DNA of 64,000 bases from Phragmites australis (lineage: Eukaryota > Streptophyta > Magnoliopsida > Poales > Poaceae), in NCBI RefSeq assembly GCF_958298935.1, contig NC_084924.1, positions 5,580,001 through 5,644,000 on the forward strand, written 5' to 3'. Within the stretch, counting starts at the first letter, position 1, and each line of letters begins with the position of its first letter. Below, piece after piece: positions 46,501-57,143 of this stretch. Under the pieces are notes generated by a model. That model saw only the letters and a list, made by a program, of their open reading frames with translations, made no database searches and was not told the origin of the DNA. The translations under genes were made by a program, and so were the position numbers.

Positions 46501-47421
46501 CCCCCCCCCCCTCTTTCAAATCTTGCTTCTTCATAATCAATCACCTGCGATAGCGAGTCTTTCAGGGGTAGATGCATGCACAATTGCGCGCTCCCATTTC
46601 ATGCTTGTCAAAAGAAAGGGACAAGTCTGTTACAGTTACCAGGTTGCAGGCCCCATGTCTTTGCTCTCGACTGCAACAACTGAACCGCTCAGCCTCAGCC
46701 ACCAGCTTGCCCTGGAGCATTTCACATGCTCACAGTCGCAGCGCGTCCGTATTTAGTGCGTGCATAATGAGGTGATGTCAACCATTTAGAAAATAAATAA
46801 CTTAAGATTTTATCTAACGTGAAGGAAAGATAAATATGACAGAGACAGATTGTATTTCCTTTTTTATGTTAACATTTGTTATTTATGACCTTATCTTTTC
46901 ATGTGTCGTTTTATAATTAAATATCATTTAGATTACTTATAACTAACCTACACTATGACTTGTCTATTATGACATAAAATCGTATTATAGACATCTACCA
47001 CTACACGTGCTCTTATATACCATCGATGGGACAGGGCTGCAATTTGCAAGCTCGTGACGCAGCGAGCCTGCAACTGTTCTGTTTGCGCCACGAGCTAACA
47101 ATACAGGGTTCGTGCAGGGGCCAGGACTGGGGCGCGTCGGCGAAGACGACGTGCATGGGGCAGACGCAGCCGCTGAACGGCACGGCGGCGTACCCTGGCG
47201 GGCCAATCCCGCAGCAGGCGATCCTGAGGCGCGTCCTGGCGGGGATGGCGAAGCCGGTGTACCTGCTGGACTTCACCTACCTGTCGCAGCTGAGGAAGGA
47301 CGCGCACCCCACCAAGTACAACGGCGGCATCTTCGGCGAGGACTGCACGCACTGGTGCGTCGCCGGACTCCCGGACACCTGGAACGTCCTCTTCTACGCC
47401 GCCCTCACCGGCCAGGACTGA
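31534..47421 (+). CDS. TBL: Trichome birefringence-like (TBL) polysaccharide O-acetyltransferase
   Basis: Five exons: 31534-31823, 31911-32094, 46042-46217, 46323-46481 and 47118-47421; 370 residues, all GT-AG and in phase. TBL proteins are Golgi type II membrane enzymes that O-acetylate wall polysaccharides such as xylan. Residues about 5-27 form an Ala/Val-rich signal anchor. The TBL domain follows with CDVF and the [13 protein letters not shown] block, then the catalytic GDS serine motif ([13 protein letters not shown] at 116-118). The PC-esterase domain ends with the DxxH motif DCTHWC (D345, H348) and LPDTWN. Both catalytic signatures are intact, so the protein looks functional. It resembles the TBL38/43/44 subgroup, judged from memory of the motifs. 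Intron 2 is 13,947 bp and houses a Helitron. Substrate cannot be told from sequence. Confidence 0.93.
32095..33800. other. TBL intron 2, left part outside clear Helitron sequence
   Basis: Intronic sequence with no gene. Short GC-rich frames at 32400-32640 and 33160-33480 resemble nothing known. The point at which the Helitron starts is not resolved. Confidence 0.45.
33800..34060. repeat. Tandem duplication of ~150 bp in TBL intron 2
   Basis: The block ACCACTCAGG(T/C)GCCTATAGG, GAGACAAGATATACA, TAGCTAAATTAGTAGAA, GGAAAGAGTTGATATAT and ATGTAACTGCCATTT occurs at about 33802 and 33950. Inside the first copy, a 37-bp piece is itself repeated. Probably part of the Helitron's noncoding region. Confidence 0.75.
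34140..34815. repeat. Diverged direct duplication of ~260 bp in TBL intron 2
   Basis: Segments 34145-34387 and 34554-34813 share the same series of words: TTGTAAAACA, GATGTACTTAA, AACATAATGCAT, ATAAGG(C/T)ATCA and finally TTGCTATATGCAAGCACCATG. Similarity is roughly 75 percent by eye. Confidence 0.7.
35271..35544. mobile_element. Tourist/hAT-like MITE
   Basis: A 274-bp element with termini GGCCTTGTTTGGCAACAGCTT and, reversed, GGCCTTGTTTGGTACAGCTG. Flanking bases are TAA on the left and TAG on the right, close to a PIF/Harbinger duplication. It is filled with AAGC/GCTT words that make further internal pairing. No coding capacity. Confidence 0.75.
36134..36652 (-). pseudogene. Helitron RPA-like single-strand DNA-binding protein, C-terminal part
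   Basis: A 172-codon minus-strand frame starting within an OB-fold: [20 protein letters not shown], then [33 protein letters not shown] and YQITSV. This is the C-terminal domain of RPA70-like proteins that many plant Helitrons carry beside the Rep/helicase gene. It is followed by a low-complexity Ser/Pro/Gln tail. The frame is open but N-terminally truncated, with no RPA-like DNA-binding domains ahead of it. It lies directly downstream of the helicase relic on the same strand, as expected within the element. Confidence 0.75.
36744..41850 (-). pseudogene. Helitron Rep/helicase (RepHel), broken
   Basis: Minus-strand fragments in several frames cover most of a Helitron RepHel protein. N-terminal region about 41850-41500; Helitron-like N domain about 41383-40378 ([35 protein letters not shown]); Rep HUH-type motif LLHAHII near 40250; two-tyrosine motif NVEWCNK...YLFKYV near 39840; then, past a solo [32 protein letters not shown] and the PIF1-like helicase (38153-37470), and the helicase end with [20 protein letters not shown] (about 36970). 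The Walker A lysine region reads GGTSKIY where GGTGKT is expected, and Walker B reads WDETLM. Stops, frameshifts and the LTR make it inactive. Confidence 0.85.
38702..39587 (+). mobile_element. Solo LTR, probably Ty3/gypsy type
   Basis: An 886-bp LTR starting TGTCGGTGTAAA and ending TTTACCCTCGACA, so the ends are inverted. It is flanked by a perfect 5-bp duplication TATAT (38697-38701 and 39588-39592). A TATA-like stretch (GATATATAAAGGGAGG) lies near 39285. Removing it rejoins the Helitron Rep reading frame region. No internal genes remain, as after recombination between two LTRs. The gypsy assignment is from the look of the termini only. Confidence 0.85.
41851..44767. other. Helitron noncoding region
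   Basis: Purine-rich on the plus strand, with no Helitron gene. Apart from the gene-like fragment at 43117-43443, the short open frames here are unsupported. Confidence 0.45.
43117..43443 (-). pseudogene. Gene-like fragment carried in the Helitron
   Basis: A 108-codon minus-strand frame has the look of real protein: [44 protein letters not shown] and [20 protein letters not shown]. It resembles a family of uncharacterised grass proteins that I know only by their repeated AYEQ...LQ..YGF pattern. Helitrons often pick up host gene pieces, so capture is likely. There is no start or stop context that suggests a complete gene. Confidence 0.4.
44768..45547. repeat. Six 130-bp tandem units at the Helitron 5' end
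   Basis: Units start at 44768, 44898, 45028, 45158, 45288 and 45418, each beginning (G/A)TAAGCGCGAGCACAACCA and ending in a GGGG(C/T)AGGGTG-type stretch. Period is exactly 130 bp. Copies 1-2 share variants (CAACGGCG, AAGAAACATA) and copies 5-6 share others (GGGTAGGGTGGCTCTCATA), so the array grew stepwise. The last unit ends directly at the proposed element terminus, where GGCTCTC becomes GGCTAGA. Confidence 0.95.
45548..46041. other. TBL intron 2, right part
   Basis: GC-rich intronic DNA between the proposed Helitron end and exon 3, ending in the acceptor GCATGCAG. Open frames here are unsupported. Confidence 0.5.
46482..47117. other. TBL intron 4
   Basis: Intron with a C homopolymer of about 18 bases at 46494-46511 and an AT-rich middle. 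No gene seen. Confidence 0.6.
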
Positions 47422-50400
47422 TCATATCATTAAGCTAGAGTGTAGTTCAATAATTGAAGGAAAATATAGCAGATTGATTTAATTATAGGGGCCAAAGGGT
47501 TTTTCAACACAAAGGGATAGAAGAACATCAAAGGAAAATTTCCTGTCTCTTTCTCCGAAATGGGGATGAGGGCGTGATGGAGTGTGATTTATACAAAGAA
47601 AACCATTCTTTTGGCAATTTATTGTTTTTATGGAAGAGAACAAAATACACAAGACCTAGATAAGTCTCTTTTACAGGATTCGGGTGGAAGTAATAGAGGA
47701 ACCATGCTGTTTCCAGTAAATTCTCGAGGTTCTTTAGGAACCATGCTTGGTTCATATACTATAACTAGAAGGCACTAGAAAATAGTGTGCCGTATGACCC
47801 GTCACCAATTATGTGCATTGTTTGATAAAGATACTTCATGATATGATATATTCTCTAAATTGATTTTTGTTGTACAGTTGTGATGAAATTCATACAATTA
47901 GTCACAATAAGAACATAGAAATGTGACCATGGATATATTTGAAATTTTAAAAATGCAGTTCCAGTTACACATACTATGTATACTTAGGGATCAGCATGTT
48001 AACCAGTGCTTACGCAAACCTCCCTCCTGCTTCAGCAGCCTGCAAATTTCACATGAATAGAAGCACATAGAAACACAGGTGTACGCAGTCAGATACCACA
48101 CTCAATTGGAAACCGCAAATTGTCCTTTAAAGAGACCGTATAAAGAAACAGGTATACTCTCCCCTCCATCTTACATTTTGCTAAATTGTCACCTTTAAAG
48201 CTTGTTGGAAACTCCATATAACAGGGAGAATATATACAATTAGCTAAGTAAGTAAAACACATGCAGAACTAACTATGACTGATACTAATAAATTCAGATG
48301 TACTCAATAATAATATGGCAAAATTAAATTAACTAGGCATCAATGGGTTAGTGCAGGGAAATATGAAATACCGTGGTGATGAGGATTGGGGACAATAGAA
48401 GCATGAAGAAGGTGACATGGCTGCAACAAGAGGGCAATCTACCATTTCAACAAACACTTGGTCAACATAGGAATCACATCAACTCACCTTCAGAGAGTCA
48501 AGGCACTTGCTACCCTCCCAGGACTCAAACGAATCAATGAAGGTCCACATTAAAAAAAGCTTCGGTTTTGACGAGAACCTCATGTATTTCGGCCAATGTA
48601 CCTAAAAAGAGTGCAATTTAGATATACCGAGTTGCAATTTATCTATATTTTCAGTAAATCCAATCATTTATATTTTCAGTACATCAAAATGAATTGCATA
48701 TGCAGCAATTCGTGTGATCGGCATGTCAAAGTGTCCATAGAGACATTAATAGGTAAAGGTAGCGTGACCTACTGTTGTAGGTCATGCCTTGTCAGTACCT
48801 ATTAGAATTTAGAAATAAAAGTGAATAGAAAGAAAAAGAGTAAATAAAGGCATATACATGTATCTACTTTTCGTCTATTTAGTTTTGATTGATGGGAACA
48901 AAGTTAATTATTAATATAAATGTTAGATTGTACGTTGGTGTATAAGGAAAGGTTGTAATGTTATTTTTATGTGTATGAAGTTTGACCACCAGTTTCTATT
49001 ATAATATATTTGTAAAACTAAAACCTAAATAAAATGTAATATTGTTTTTTAATACAATATGTTCTTAGCATTATTTTATACATGATGTAAATGTTCATAA
49101 ATATATTATTGGTCAAATTCAAAATAGCTTGACTGCGCATCTAGGAAAACACTTATTTTTTGACCTGGGGAGTAATAGGATTAGTAACCTATGATCTAAG
49201 AAAGTAATTGATGCTATATATATTTCACATTGTGTATCAAACTATCTTTGAACCAAGAGAAAGTATTAACCAGATAGAAATCACATTCTGTGTTGTGTTT
49301 TTATGTTGCTTGAGCCGAATTTGAGTGATGGTTTGTCTTTACATTGCTTAAGAACACTTATCAACATCTAGCATATGACTCTATGAAGAGATTGATACAA
49401 GTAATAGAACATTAAGTTATTAGTCAAGTTCCAGTACTTATCAGATTTGACAAGTTAGCTATGTGGATGTCATATCATCGGTGTTCCATGGATATATTAC
49501 TGAAGGCTAGAATGATAACATAGCACAATGTAAATCAACACTGTAGATTTACAAACTAAATTTTGATTGAGCTACAGTTGATTTGCTCTAATTAATAGAA
49601 ATGTGGAATGCAATATATTGATCTGGCTATATTGTGCTAGTTAGCACTGTTTATCAAACTATATATCCCAATGTTGCGTATTTCTTATCCTAGAAAAAAA
49701 AAAATAGAGAATCAATGGGATATTTAAGGGAGGGAACGATAATTCTTCATATTAAATAATCTTTTACAGTAAGACTTTGTCAATACAGTAATAAATCAGT
49801 TAGATGCACCCTTCTATTTGATATTGTAGATCTATTGTTCACCTGGTTGCTTGGAAGAAGAAAACACGCCATGTGGTAATGTGGTACTTTGAAGTAACTG
49901 AGAATGACATTAAGAAACTGTTCTTAAGCCAAGGCCCAATAAAGATGAGCTTGTTAAACACTTTGATTTCAGTGCCAACGTTGATACTCCAGTACAAAAA
50001 TTTCTCATATATCAAAGAACTACTGACGTCCTTAATCAAATTTCTAGCATGTTCCTTTGCATGTAAATATAGCGATGTCACATCTTTAGGCCCAATTGAA
50101 AGAGATGCATGGAAAAGAACTCAAAGCAACCTCGGACAATAAGGATCACCAATTGGACCAACACATCAGACAAACTTACTATAATCTAGCATACAACTCA
50201 ACATGATTGGTCCATAAAGATGGAGACGGCTCTTCCTCACAAAACCAAAATTTAATCAGCTAATCCGTTGCATGACTCGGTAATCTGTGCAGACAAATAC
50301 ACTAAAACCACTGAATTATGCAAATGCAATCATAAAGCACATGTTATGTGCTGAAATTACTGTTCACCGATCAGTACTATCGCGATACCTAATCAATTAG

Positions 50401-51360
50401 TTAGTCTTAGAGATAAGATTTGTTAGAGTCATCTCTTATATAAGCGCAACACCTATTGTAACCAAATAAGAAGAAATAGATCTAATTCTTAGTCTCCTTC
50501 TCTAGTCTCTCTCAATCTACGATCTAATTCATTCTCCAGCAGTCAATATCACCAGGCTATCTTCCCGGCAGATATTTATCTTAACAGCACAACTTAGAAT
50601 TTTTTGCCAGTTCATGCTGCAAATTTACCGAAGATGCCAAATTTCCACCTCCAGCTCAAATGCCAGCCTCAATTTGATCTTGAATTTGTGAAACAATGCA
50701 TATAAATTTCCAGACCTCCCGCAAGATAACAAAATTGTGACAAAAATTTGCAGCAGAAACAACCAATTCCTTCGTTCGCGGATGCACGTATTGCTAAGCT
50801 CTACGAACATCCAGCTCAATAGTTTCAGAAAAATGTCATGCTACTAGCATCATACGGCACTTGACTTCCCAAACAACGACAAAAATAAAAGAAACTACCC
50901 TTCGTCTTAAACAAACGATCACAAAGCACCAAACCAAATTTATACTAATGACTAATGCTTCAGCAACTTCAAGGATTATGGACACAAATTGAAAGAAATA
51001 CTAATCATCAGATTTTATCTGAGAATCTAATGATCATTACCTGATCATTTGATCTGGCTGAAACTTACGTAAGAGCAACGTGAGAAATTTCACAACTCAG
51101 GTCACAGCAACTGCTAGAGAGGTTGAAGAAGCACAGAGGTAGGAACATGTAACATCGCAACGCAAGCAACGGTGTGGTCGCCGAGTTGTTGTAGCCGCGT
51201 CTTCTCCGACCGGCTGAGCAGCAGAAGCGCACGAACGACCTTAGCCCGTGGGGAAGGCAAGCAACGGCGGAGCAAATGGCAGGGTAGGCAGAGGGCGGCG
51301 GCCGTGCGGGGAAGAAGGGAGTCAGGGAGGTGGCAACCGTGCACGAGGAGTAGAGACGGT
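47422..51360. other. Long intergenic AT-rich stretch; no gene seen
   Basis: About 3.9 kb after TBL without a supported gene. At 49140-49175 a sequence ends in TTGACCTGGGGAGTA, like a worn Stowaway right end. At about 50395-50560, a TTATATAAGCG box followed by TCTCTAGTCTCTCTCAATCT resembles the 3' half of a copia LTR, but no ends were found. A plus-strand frame at 49873-50142 matches nothing known to me. Confidence 0.4.
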
Positions 51361-51546
51361 CAGGAATTTCAATTTTTTATAATTTTTTTATTGGTGAAAA
51401 GATTGAAAATCGTGAAATTTTGGTTTTTCTATCATTTGCTTTATAGATCTCATATGTTAGTAAAAGAAAATTCTAAAATTAGATATTTTGCTTTCCTTTT
51501 AATTTCATAAAATTTCATCAAAATTTTAACAAAACTTTAATCCCTA
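51361..51546. repeat. hAT-like MITE, copy 2 of the family at 10015
   Basis: Begins CAGGAATTTCAATTTTTT and ends AACTTTAATCCCTAG, with the internal words ATATGTTAGTAAAAGAAAATT and AAAATTAGATATTTTG as in copy 1. Confidence 0.5.
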
Positions 51547-51847
51547 GCGGTGGCACGACGTGAGTGAGAGGGTGGCGTGAGCGGGAGGTAATTTCATCCT
51601 GTAAATATGGTAATTTCTAGTCCTTCAAAGCAAGGGACTCATTTTAACTTATACTTTACTAAGATAATAGACTATATATATAGCTTTCGTTCCTTTTTTA
51701 CTATGCTAAAGTTTCAGTTTTTAACTTGGTTTTATGAATCACTTGTGAGAAAGAAAGATGATGACAATATACTGCATCACAGCCATACGGCCGGCACAAG
51801 ATGCCATGGTCCCTGTCCCTCCTGTGCTAACTCGAGGTGGTCATGCG

Positions 51848-52766
51848 GGGGACCGTGCTAATCAGCACGCAAGCCTGCTCACGCACGATTTCAGACATCG
51901 TGTCCTTTCCTGTTTCCGGTAGCGCCGCGGTTCCCATCTTCCCTTTTCGACAGGGGACTCCTTTCTGGTTTACTTTTCAGGTCATCAACAAATTTGTAAC
52001 AAAAAAGGTTCAGCTCAAAAGTTTTAACTAAAATATTTATGCAATACTTTCTGGACTGGAATCTTTTTACCAGGTCAACATTTTGAACTAATGGACGGTT
52101 TGTATGAGCTTTGCTTTTGATTTTTTTGAAAAGTTGTGCTTTTAATTTTGCTGAAAAGTTATTTTTGGATTTTAATTGTTGACTTTTTTTAAAAAAATAG
52201 CTTCTTAGCATACTATTTCTCAAAAAAGCTACTCTCAACTATTTTTTTAACTTCAAATTTATTTCCTCAGAAGACACTTTTCAACAAACTTATTTGTTTG
52301 GGCTTCTGCCTTCTGAGTTTCTGACAGAAACAAAACCCAGAAGCAGACTGAAACAAACATGCTTTAATACATTTTAGTGAAAGTTCTAGACTGAAAACTT
52401 TTCCATAAAGTTCGAACTCAAACTTTTCCACAAAGTTTGAACCGGAACTTTCTCCACAAAGTTAGAACTCAAGCTTATTCCACAAAGTTTGAGCCAAAAA
52501 TTTTCACCGTTTTTTTATTGAAATGTTTGAATCAACAGAGAGAGAGGCATCTCCATCTAGCAGATCTGAAGAGAGAGGGTTGCGAATGACTCACCCGGCG
52601 TTCCTCCACCCCCTCCATTGGCAACGATGGCGATCCTCCACTGCCCTTCACCGACAGTGGTGCGCAACGACTATGTTTTTATTTTATTTTATTTTTGAGA
52701 GGTCCATCGAGCTCTGTTGAGAGAGAGGTGGGGAGCGGGCTCCCTCACGCACTTAACAGAAATTTT
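51848..52766. mobile_element. 919-bp insertion in the CNGC2 duplicate
   Basis: The copy is interrupted here and resumes after a near-perfect 9-bp repeat: GGTCATGCG before (51839-51847) and GGTCATACG after (52767-52775). A 9-bp duplication suggests a Mutator-type insertion, but I see no matching inverted ends. The segment contains an AT-rich part, the tandem array at 52380-52505 and a GC-rich end. Class uncertain. Confidence 0.45.
52380..52505. repeat. Minisatellite of about 30 bp, four copies
   Basis: The motif CTTTTCCACAAAGTTTGAAC recurs four times with variation in about 125 bp. Confidence 0.75.
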
Positions 52767-52785
52767 GGTCATACGACTGGAGCAC

Positions 52786-53103
52786 TGTTGAAGATGTTCC
52801 AAATTCATTGCCCAAGACAAATGCCGACTTCTGACGGAGCGAAGCGGAGGCCCGTCGCCGGGAGGCTTGGGCCGGAGTACATATACCCGTCGCTAGGGTT
52901 TCACTGCGACTGATTCATTCATTCTCTTGTAAGCCGCCGCACGGCGTTGTAACCCGACTCTTGATAATAGTGAGGAGTGTTTACTGGCTGGCGCCCGTGA
53001 TTTTTTCCCCTTCGAATTGGAGGGGTTTTCCACGTTAAATCTTGTGTCTCCGCTGTGATTTGATCTTGTGTTCTTCGTCGTTTATTCGCCGTCATTCACA
53101 ACA
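52786..53103 (+). mobile_element. Short solo LTR
   Basis: A 318-bp LTR starting TGTTGAAGATG and ending TTCACAACA (TGTTG/CAACA ends). It has a perfect 5-bp duplication AGCAC (52781-52785 and 53104-53108). It cuts the CNGC2 duplicate within a stretch that is continuous in the parent gene. Probably copia type, judging by size and ends. Confidence 0.88.
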
Positions 53104-53620
53104 AGCACATGAACATGACCACGTAACGGCGGAGCCACCAGTCCTGCCTAAGGGCCTGTCGGCCAGTGGCGGCGGCGCCGCCCCCTCCAGATCTGTCGTC
53201 CTGGCCCTGTGCCAACGCCACACGAGCTGGATGTGGACAGCTGCCAACGTCCGTCGATTGGTCTAGTAGTAGCGCGCGCGCCGTTCACTTGAGCTTCTCG
53301 TTGGCGAACTTGTACCGGAAGTGCTCCGTGATGAACCGCAAGTCCGTCACGCCGAGGCAGAATGCTCGCTCCGCCTCCACTCACTCGAACATGGCCCACG
53401 AGTCCATGAACGGCTGGTGTAGGCACCACGACGACAGCTCATCGCCGAGATAGTTACCCGCGCTCAAAATGCACATCGCTACCACGCCCTTGGTTAGCGG
53501 CTGCATGCGCTGCATGGGGTCGCCCTCACGGATCACCTTCTCGCCGTTGGAGAACACCAGCGGCCGTAGCCTCTAGCATGTTGCAATGGATCGATAAAAC
53601 CATGTTCAACTTTAACAAAT

Positions 53621-54348
53621 CGATCGCCGACTTGCAAATGTTATCCTTGTTGAATAAATCTTGTTTGTTGTATAGAGAGTCCGTTTTGCTAGAGAATCGG
53701 GCGCGTCAGTTAGTTCAGTCTACGTTTTTTCAGCTAAGTTCAGTTAGTGCAGCAGTGGCGGCAAGTCAAGAACAGAGCCGTGTGGGATGGCACACATTCT
53801 CCCTTTCGTGCCACGATTTGCTCGATAGTAGTGGTCCATTATCCCTCTTGTAATCCCTTTAAATAGCTAGAAGATCAATGGAAAAAGTCATAGCATTTTT
53901 GCAGCGCCAAATCCACTACCTCACTAAAGTTCAGAGTTCTGAACATTCAGTTACTGTTCATCACCCGAAAAGTTTCAGAAGAACTTCAGTCAGGCGCTAG
54001 AGTTTGAATCCGAGCGAGTGTGAGTTTTGAGTGATCAAATTAGGATCCAACAGTCCTGGACCTGATCCTAGACAACATGAGAGAAAATGTTTGCAATGGA
54101 TCGATACAACCTGATCCTGGACAAGAAAATAAGGAGTGAGATGATCCATCGTCATCCTACTCCTCAAACCAAACACATTGTTAGCTACTTGCTGGCTTGT
54201 ATTCTTTGCGCCGCATCAATCTCTCCGACCATCTCTTCTGCCCATTAGCAACTGCAGCTAAAGCAGCAATGTGAGGTCAGAAGCAGCAATCAAGGCGAAC
54301 GTGGAGAGGCAAGCTGGCTACAAACATGGGTTACAGTTCTTGTAGACA
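53621..54348. other. Intergenic; no gene seen
   Basis: No supported coding frame. The word TTGCAATGGATCGATA occurs twice (about 53581 and 54091), hinting at a small local duplication. Confidence 0.45.
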
Positions 54349-55489
54349 ATGGCTACAAGCTTGGAGTCGCTGCTTGCTACGATGATCAACTTCATGTCAT
54401 CTAGCTCGAGTACTCTGAGTGATGTGCTCCTCGATCTCGTCACTCTTCTGGGCGACGAGAGCAGGATCCTCTGCGCCGACAACGCGGGTCGCACCTCGCT
54501 CTACGATGATGATTCGCACTCTGTCTCCATTGTCACCGTGCTCGACCTCAGGGCCTACAAGGGCGCGCGATGCCATTCCCATATCCATCACCCGTGTTGC
54601 CGATGGTGCTTCCGATGGTTATCCGGGACAAAGTGACAACCTTAACATCATGAGCCAGTGGTGGTCAGGATGTTTTCTCCGAGCATCAACAATTATGTGG
54701 TTGGTGTTCTCTCTAGCCACCACCCTTCCTCTACAAAAAGGTACCTACTGACATAGGCGCCTACACGGAGGTGGGCGGCTCCACTATATATGACCATGGC
54801 ACGGGGCATCGACACTCTTACTGCTTCGACATAGCAAGCTAGAAATGGAGGCATGCAGGCAACTAGAGGCTGCCATTATCTGGCAAAGCTGAGTACGTGC
54901 CGGAGCTCAACTTTTGGTTTGGCCTCTCTACTTCCCGTCCCTTCCACTTGTGCACTTCTGACCTCTCTGTTGTGGACTTTGAGCAACCACCTGCAATCCT
55001 TCACACTTGGGTGGATCTTGACATGCCTAAGAGCTGGTCACCATTATAGCTCGACCTCGTCAACTTGGGCCCTGGCATGTTGCGTCATGAAGATCTTCCA
55101 TTGTACGCGGCCCCCAGTTGCTATGAGCTCCTCCTCCTCCTCCTCCGACGAGGCAGTTGACTTCCGTAACGTGATCAACTAGGAGTTTGTTGTCTTAACT
55201 GGCAAACAGAGGCAGGACCAAACCCATGGCAAAGTGGGTTTCAGCCTCGGACGTAGGAATTTCGCTAAGGTGTAACCCAAGTAATAAAAGTCTATCCCAG
55301 TGTGATATTTTAGCATTAGTTCTAGGCTGTTAAAATTTAGTCTGGTGCGTGACCAAATGCTGGCCCTGCCTCTCTGGCATAGAGGTTGTGCGCTGCGGTG
55401 GTGAGGCTCCTCTAGGGAAGCTCCGGATGATCAAGCACAAGTCCAAATTCCACACCTTGGACGCTCTACCCATTTTGCTATAAAACGAT
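54349..55489 (+). pseudogene. DUF1668-family gene, degenerate
   Basis: Plus-strand fragments of the DUF1668 family, of unknown function and known mainly from grasses. Recognisable parts in order: SRILCADNAGRTSLYD with DSHSV (about 54455-54530); GAYTEVGGSTIYD (about 54762); AEYVPELNFWFGLS, CTSDLSVVDFEQPPAILHTW and LDMPKSW (54880-55040); LDLVNLGPG (about 55050); and GKLRMIKHKSKFHTLDA (about 55415-55465). Stops lie after CFDIAS and after KSWSPL, and frames shift several times. A MITE has also inserted near the C-terminal end (55207-55373). Confidence 0.75.
55207..55373. mobile_element. hAT-type MITE in the DUF1668 pseudogene
   Basis: A 167-bp element. The ends CAGAGGCAGGACC and (reversed) AGAGGCAGGGCCA are inverted, and the flanks CTGGCAAA (55199-55206) and CTGGCATA (55374-55381) match at seven of eight bases. 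The pseudogene frame continues on both sides of it. Confidence 0.7.
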
Positions 55490-57140
55490 GGTTACTACTG
55501 TTGTTATTTGGTTAAATTTTTAATGTTGATTTTTTTCATGGGCCAATCGGTTTCCTTCCCTTTATTGGCCCCTTTTGGTCTTTTGGCCAAAGCCCGTGAG
55601 GAGCTCACTACATGAGATTGTGCCGACGCTAGGGTTGGGTTTGGGGGCGATTTTCGGGATGAACTCGAGCTGGGATCATAAAGCTCTTGAGTGGTGGCGA
55701 TGGTTGAGCGGAGCCCGAATCTTTCGGGCTCATGCTCTGATCCGTGAGCTGGCCGGGCTCTTTGCTAGCCGCCGGTTTCGATTTGGACAGTGGGGAGTCT
55801 TGGAGCTGCGCAAGGATTGTAAAGCCTAGACGGATTCGGTTGGGGGCTAGCAATCCTGGGAGTGTGTGCTCGAGGTGAGACTTTCCTATATCTATCTCGG
55901 TTCCTCCTCTCGGTTGGCATAGAAAAGAAGTGACAACTCTCCCATGTTGATTTGCTCTTGGTCTGGCGTGTGCTTAAACACTGGGCCTCTCTCCTGCTCG
56001 GCTATGAGAAACATTGGAGGGAGCATCTATGGTGGTGGTTGTCAGAGTTGTGATGCCCAGGCTCGCAGACATGTGTCGAACGTAGTGCGGTTGGCTTTGT
56101 ATCTCTGATCTCCTTCACGCCGATGGCAACGGCTGGTGCTAGGTTTTCTGGGACAGGGGGTAGTGAGCTGTGCTTAGCCTCTCTTCGTCACGCCTTTGAG
56201 CAATTTTCTATGTGAGTTTCTATCTCTTTTTGAACTGAACAGTATGGTAGATCATGTCTAACTGCTCGATGATGAAGACTTAAGCTTACAATGTACTAGA
56301 TTGCTGAGTACAATAGAGAACTTGATTAATCCTCTGATTTAGCAGCTGTTCTAGGCAATGCTTGAGTTTTTGTGGTCTGAGATCTTTTGATCTGACCCTG
56401 TATACTGAGTTGCGTCATTCTATGGTATACTTTGTGCACTGCTGATTAATTTGCATCCCTGGACTGAATGCTATTGCACTGATGGAGCTGTTAATTGCTT
56501 ACTCTCTTTATTTTGTTGGTCTGCAGTTCAGCTAGTTCAGATTGCCTAGTTCGGTCTCAATTCTGTAACTTTGAATTCTATTCAGCACTGTCCAGGGACG
56601 CTTGATTTAATTTATAGGATAATAGATCATGTTCTGACTCAAGTTGTGATCTTAGAATCTAGTTCACTAGTGATGCATTTAGTGATAGGTTCAGGGGCAG
56701 AACCTAGTTGTTCCGGAGCCAACTATAGCTAAGTCTGAGAGCAATATTTTTATTCTACTGCTGTTCAGTTTTGTTCACATGATGAATGATCTTTCTACTA
56801 TTGCTCAGGTAGTTTATTTATTCAAGATCATGTATTTAGCATATGTATTGTTATGCTTTTGTTATACTGACTTTGGTTTATAGAGATTTATGCTCTTAAT
56901 ACCGCATATTCCACAGGAACTACTGACTAGGCTGATCTAGGTTGGGCTAGTCCTTGTGTATTAGTTTATTTTTAAGGCATATATATTGTCATGTATATCA
57001 AGTGAATTGTTAAGTTTGAGATGGATAAATTGTGCGGTACTCCAGTGCGTGCCGTACTATGGGTGAATTAGTTTATTATATGTGATCAGTGAAGTGAATT
57101 GTTACTCTCTGAGTCTGAATCACTCATTGACTTGTCAGAA
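55490..57140. other. Intergenic; no gene seen
   Basis: About 1.65 kb with a plus-strand frame at 55575-55829 that matches nothing known to me. The remainder is AT-rich with no open frames of note. Confidence 0.45.
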
Positions 57141-57143
57141 TAA

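Larger units (their letters stand above)
51785..53620 (-). pseudogene. Truncated duplicate of the last CNGC2 exon
   Basis: Corresponds to the final exon and 3' flank of the CNGC2 gene at 60127. Matching parts are 51785-51847, 52767-52785 and 53104-53597, plus a short piece of the preceding intron. Shared words include, on the plus strand, CTTCTCGTTGGCGAACTTG and GGTCGCCCTC. The natural stop is altered and several small insertions and deletions shift the frame. The upstream end of the exon is rearranged near 53570-53590, where about 60 bp of the parent is missing. Two insertions split it: a 919-bp segment (51848-52766) and a solo LTR (52786-53103). None of the upstream exons is present. It cannot encode a channel. 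Confidence 0.85.
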
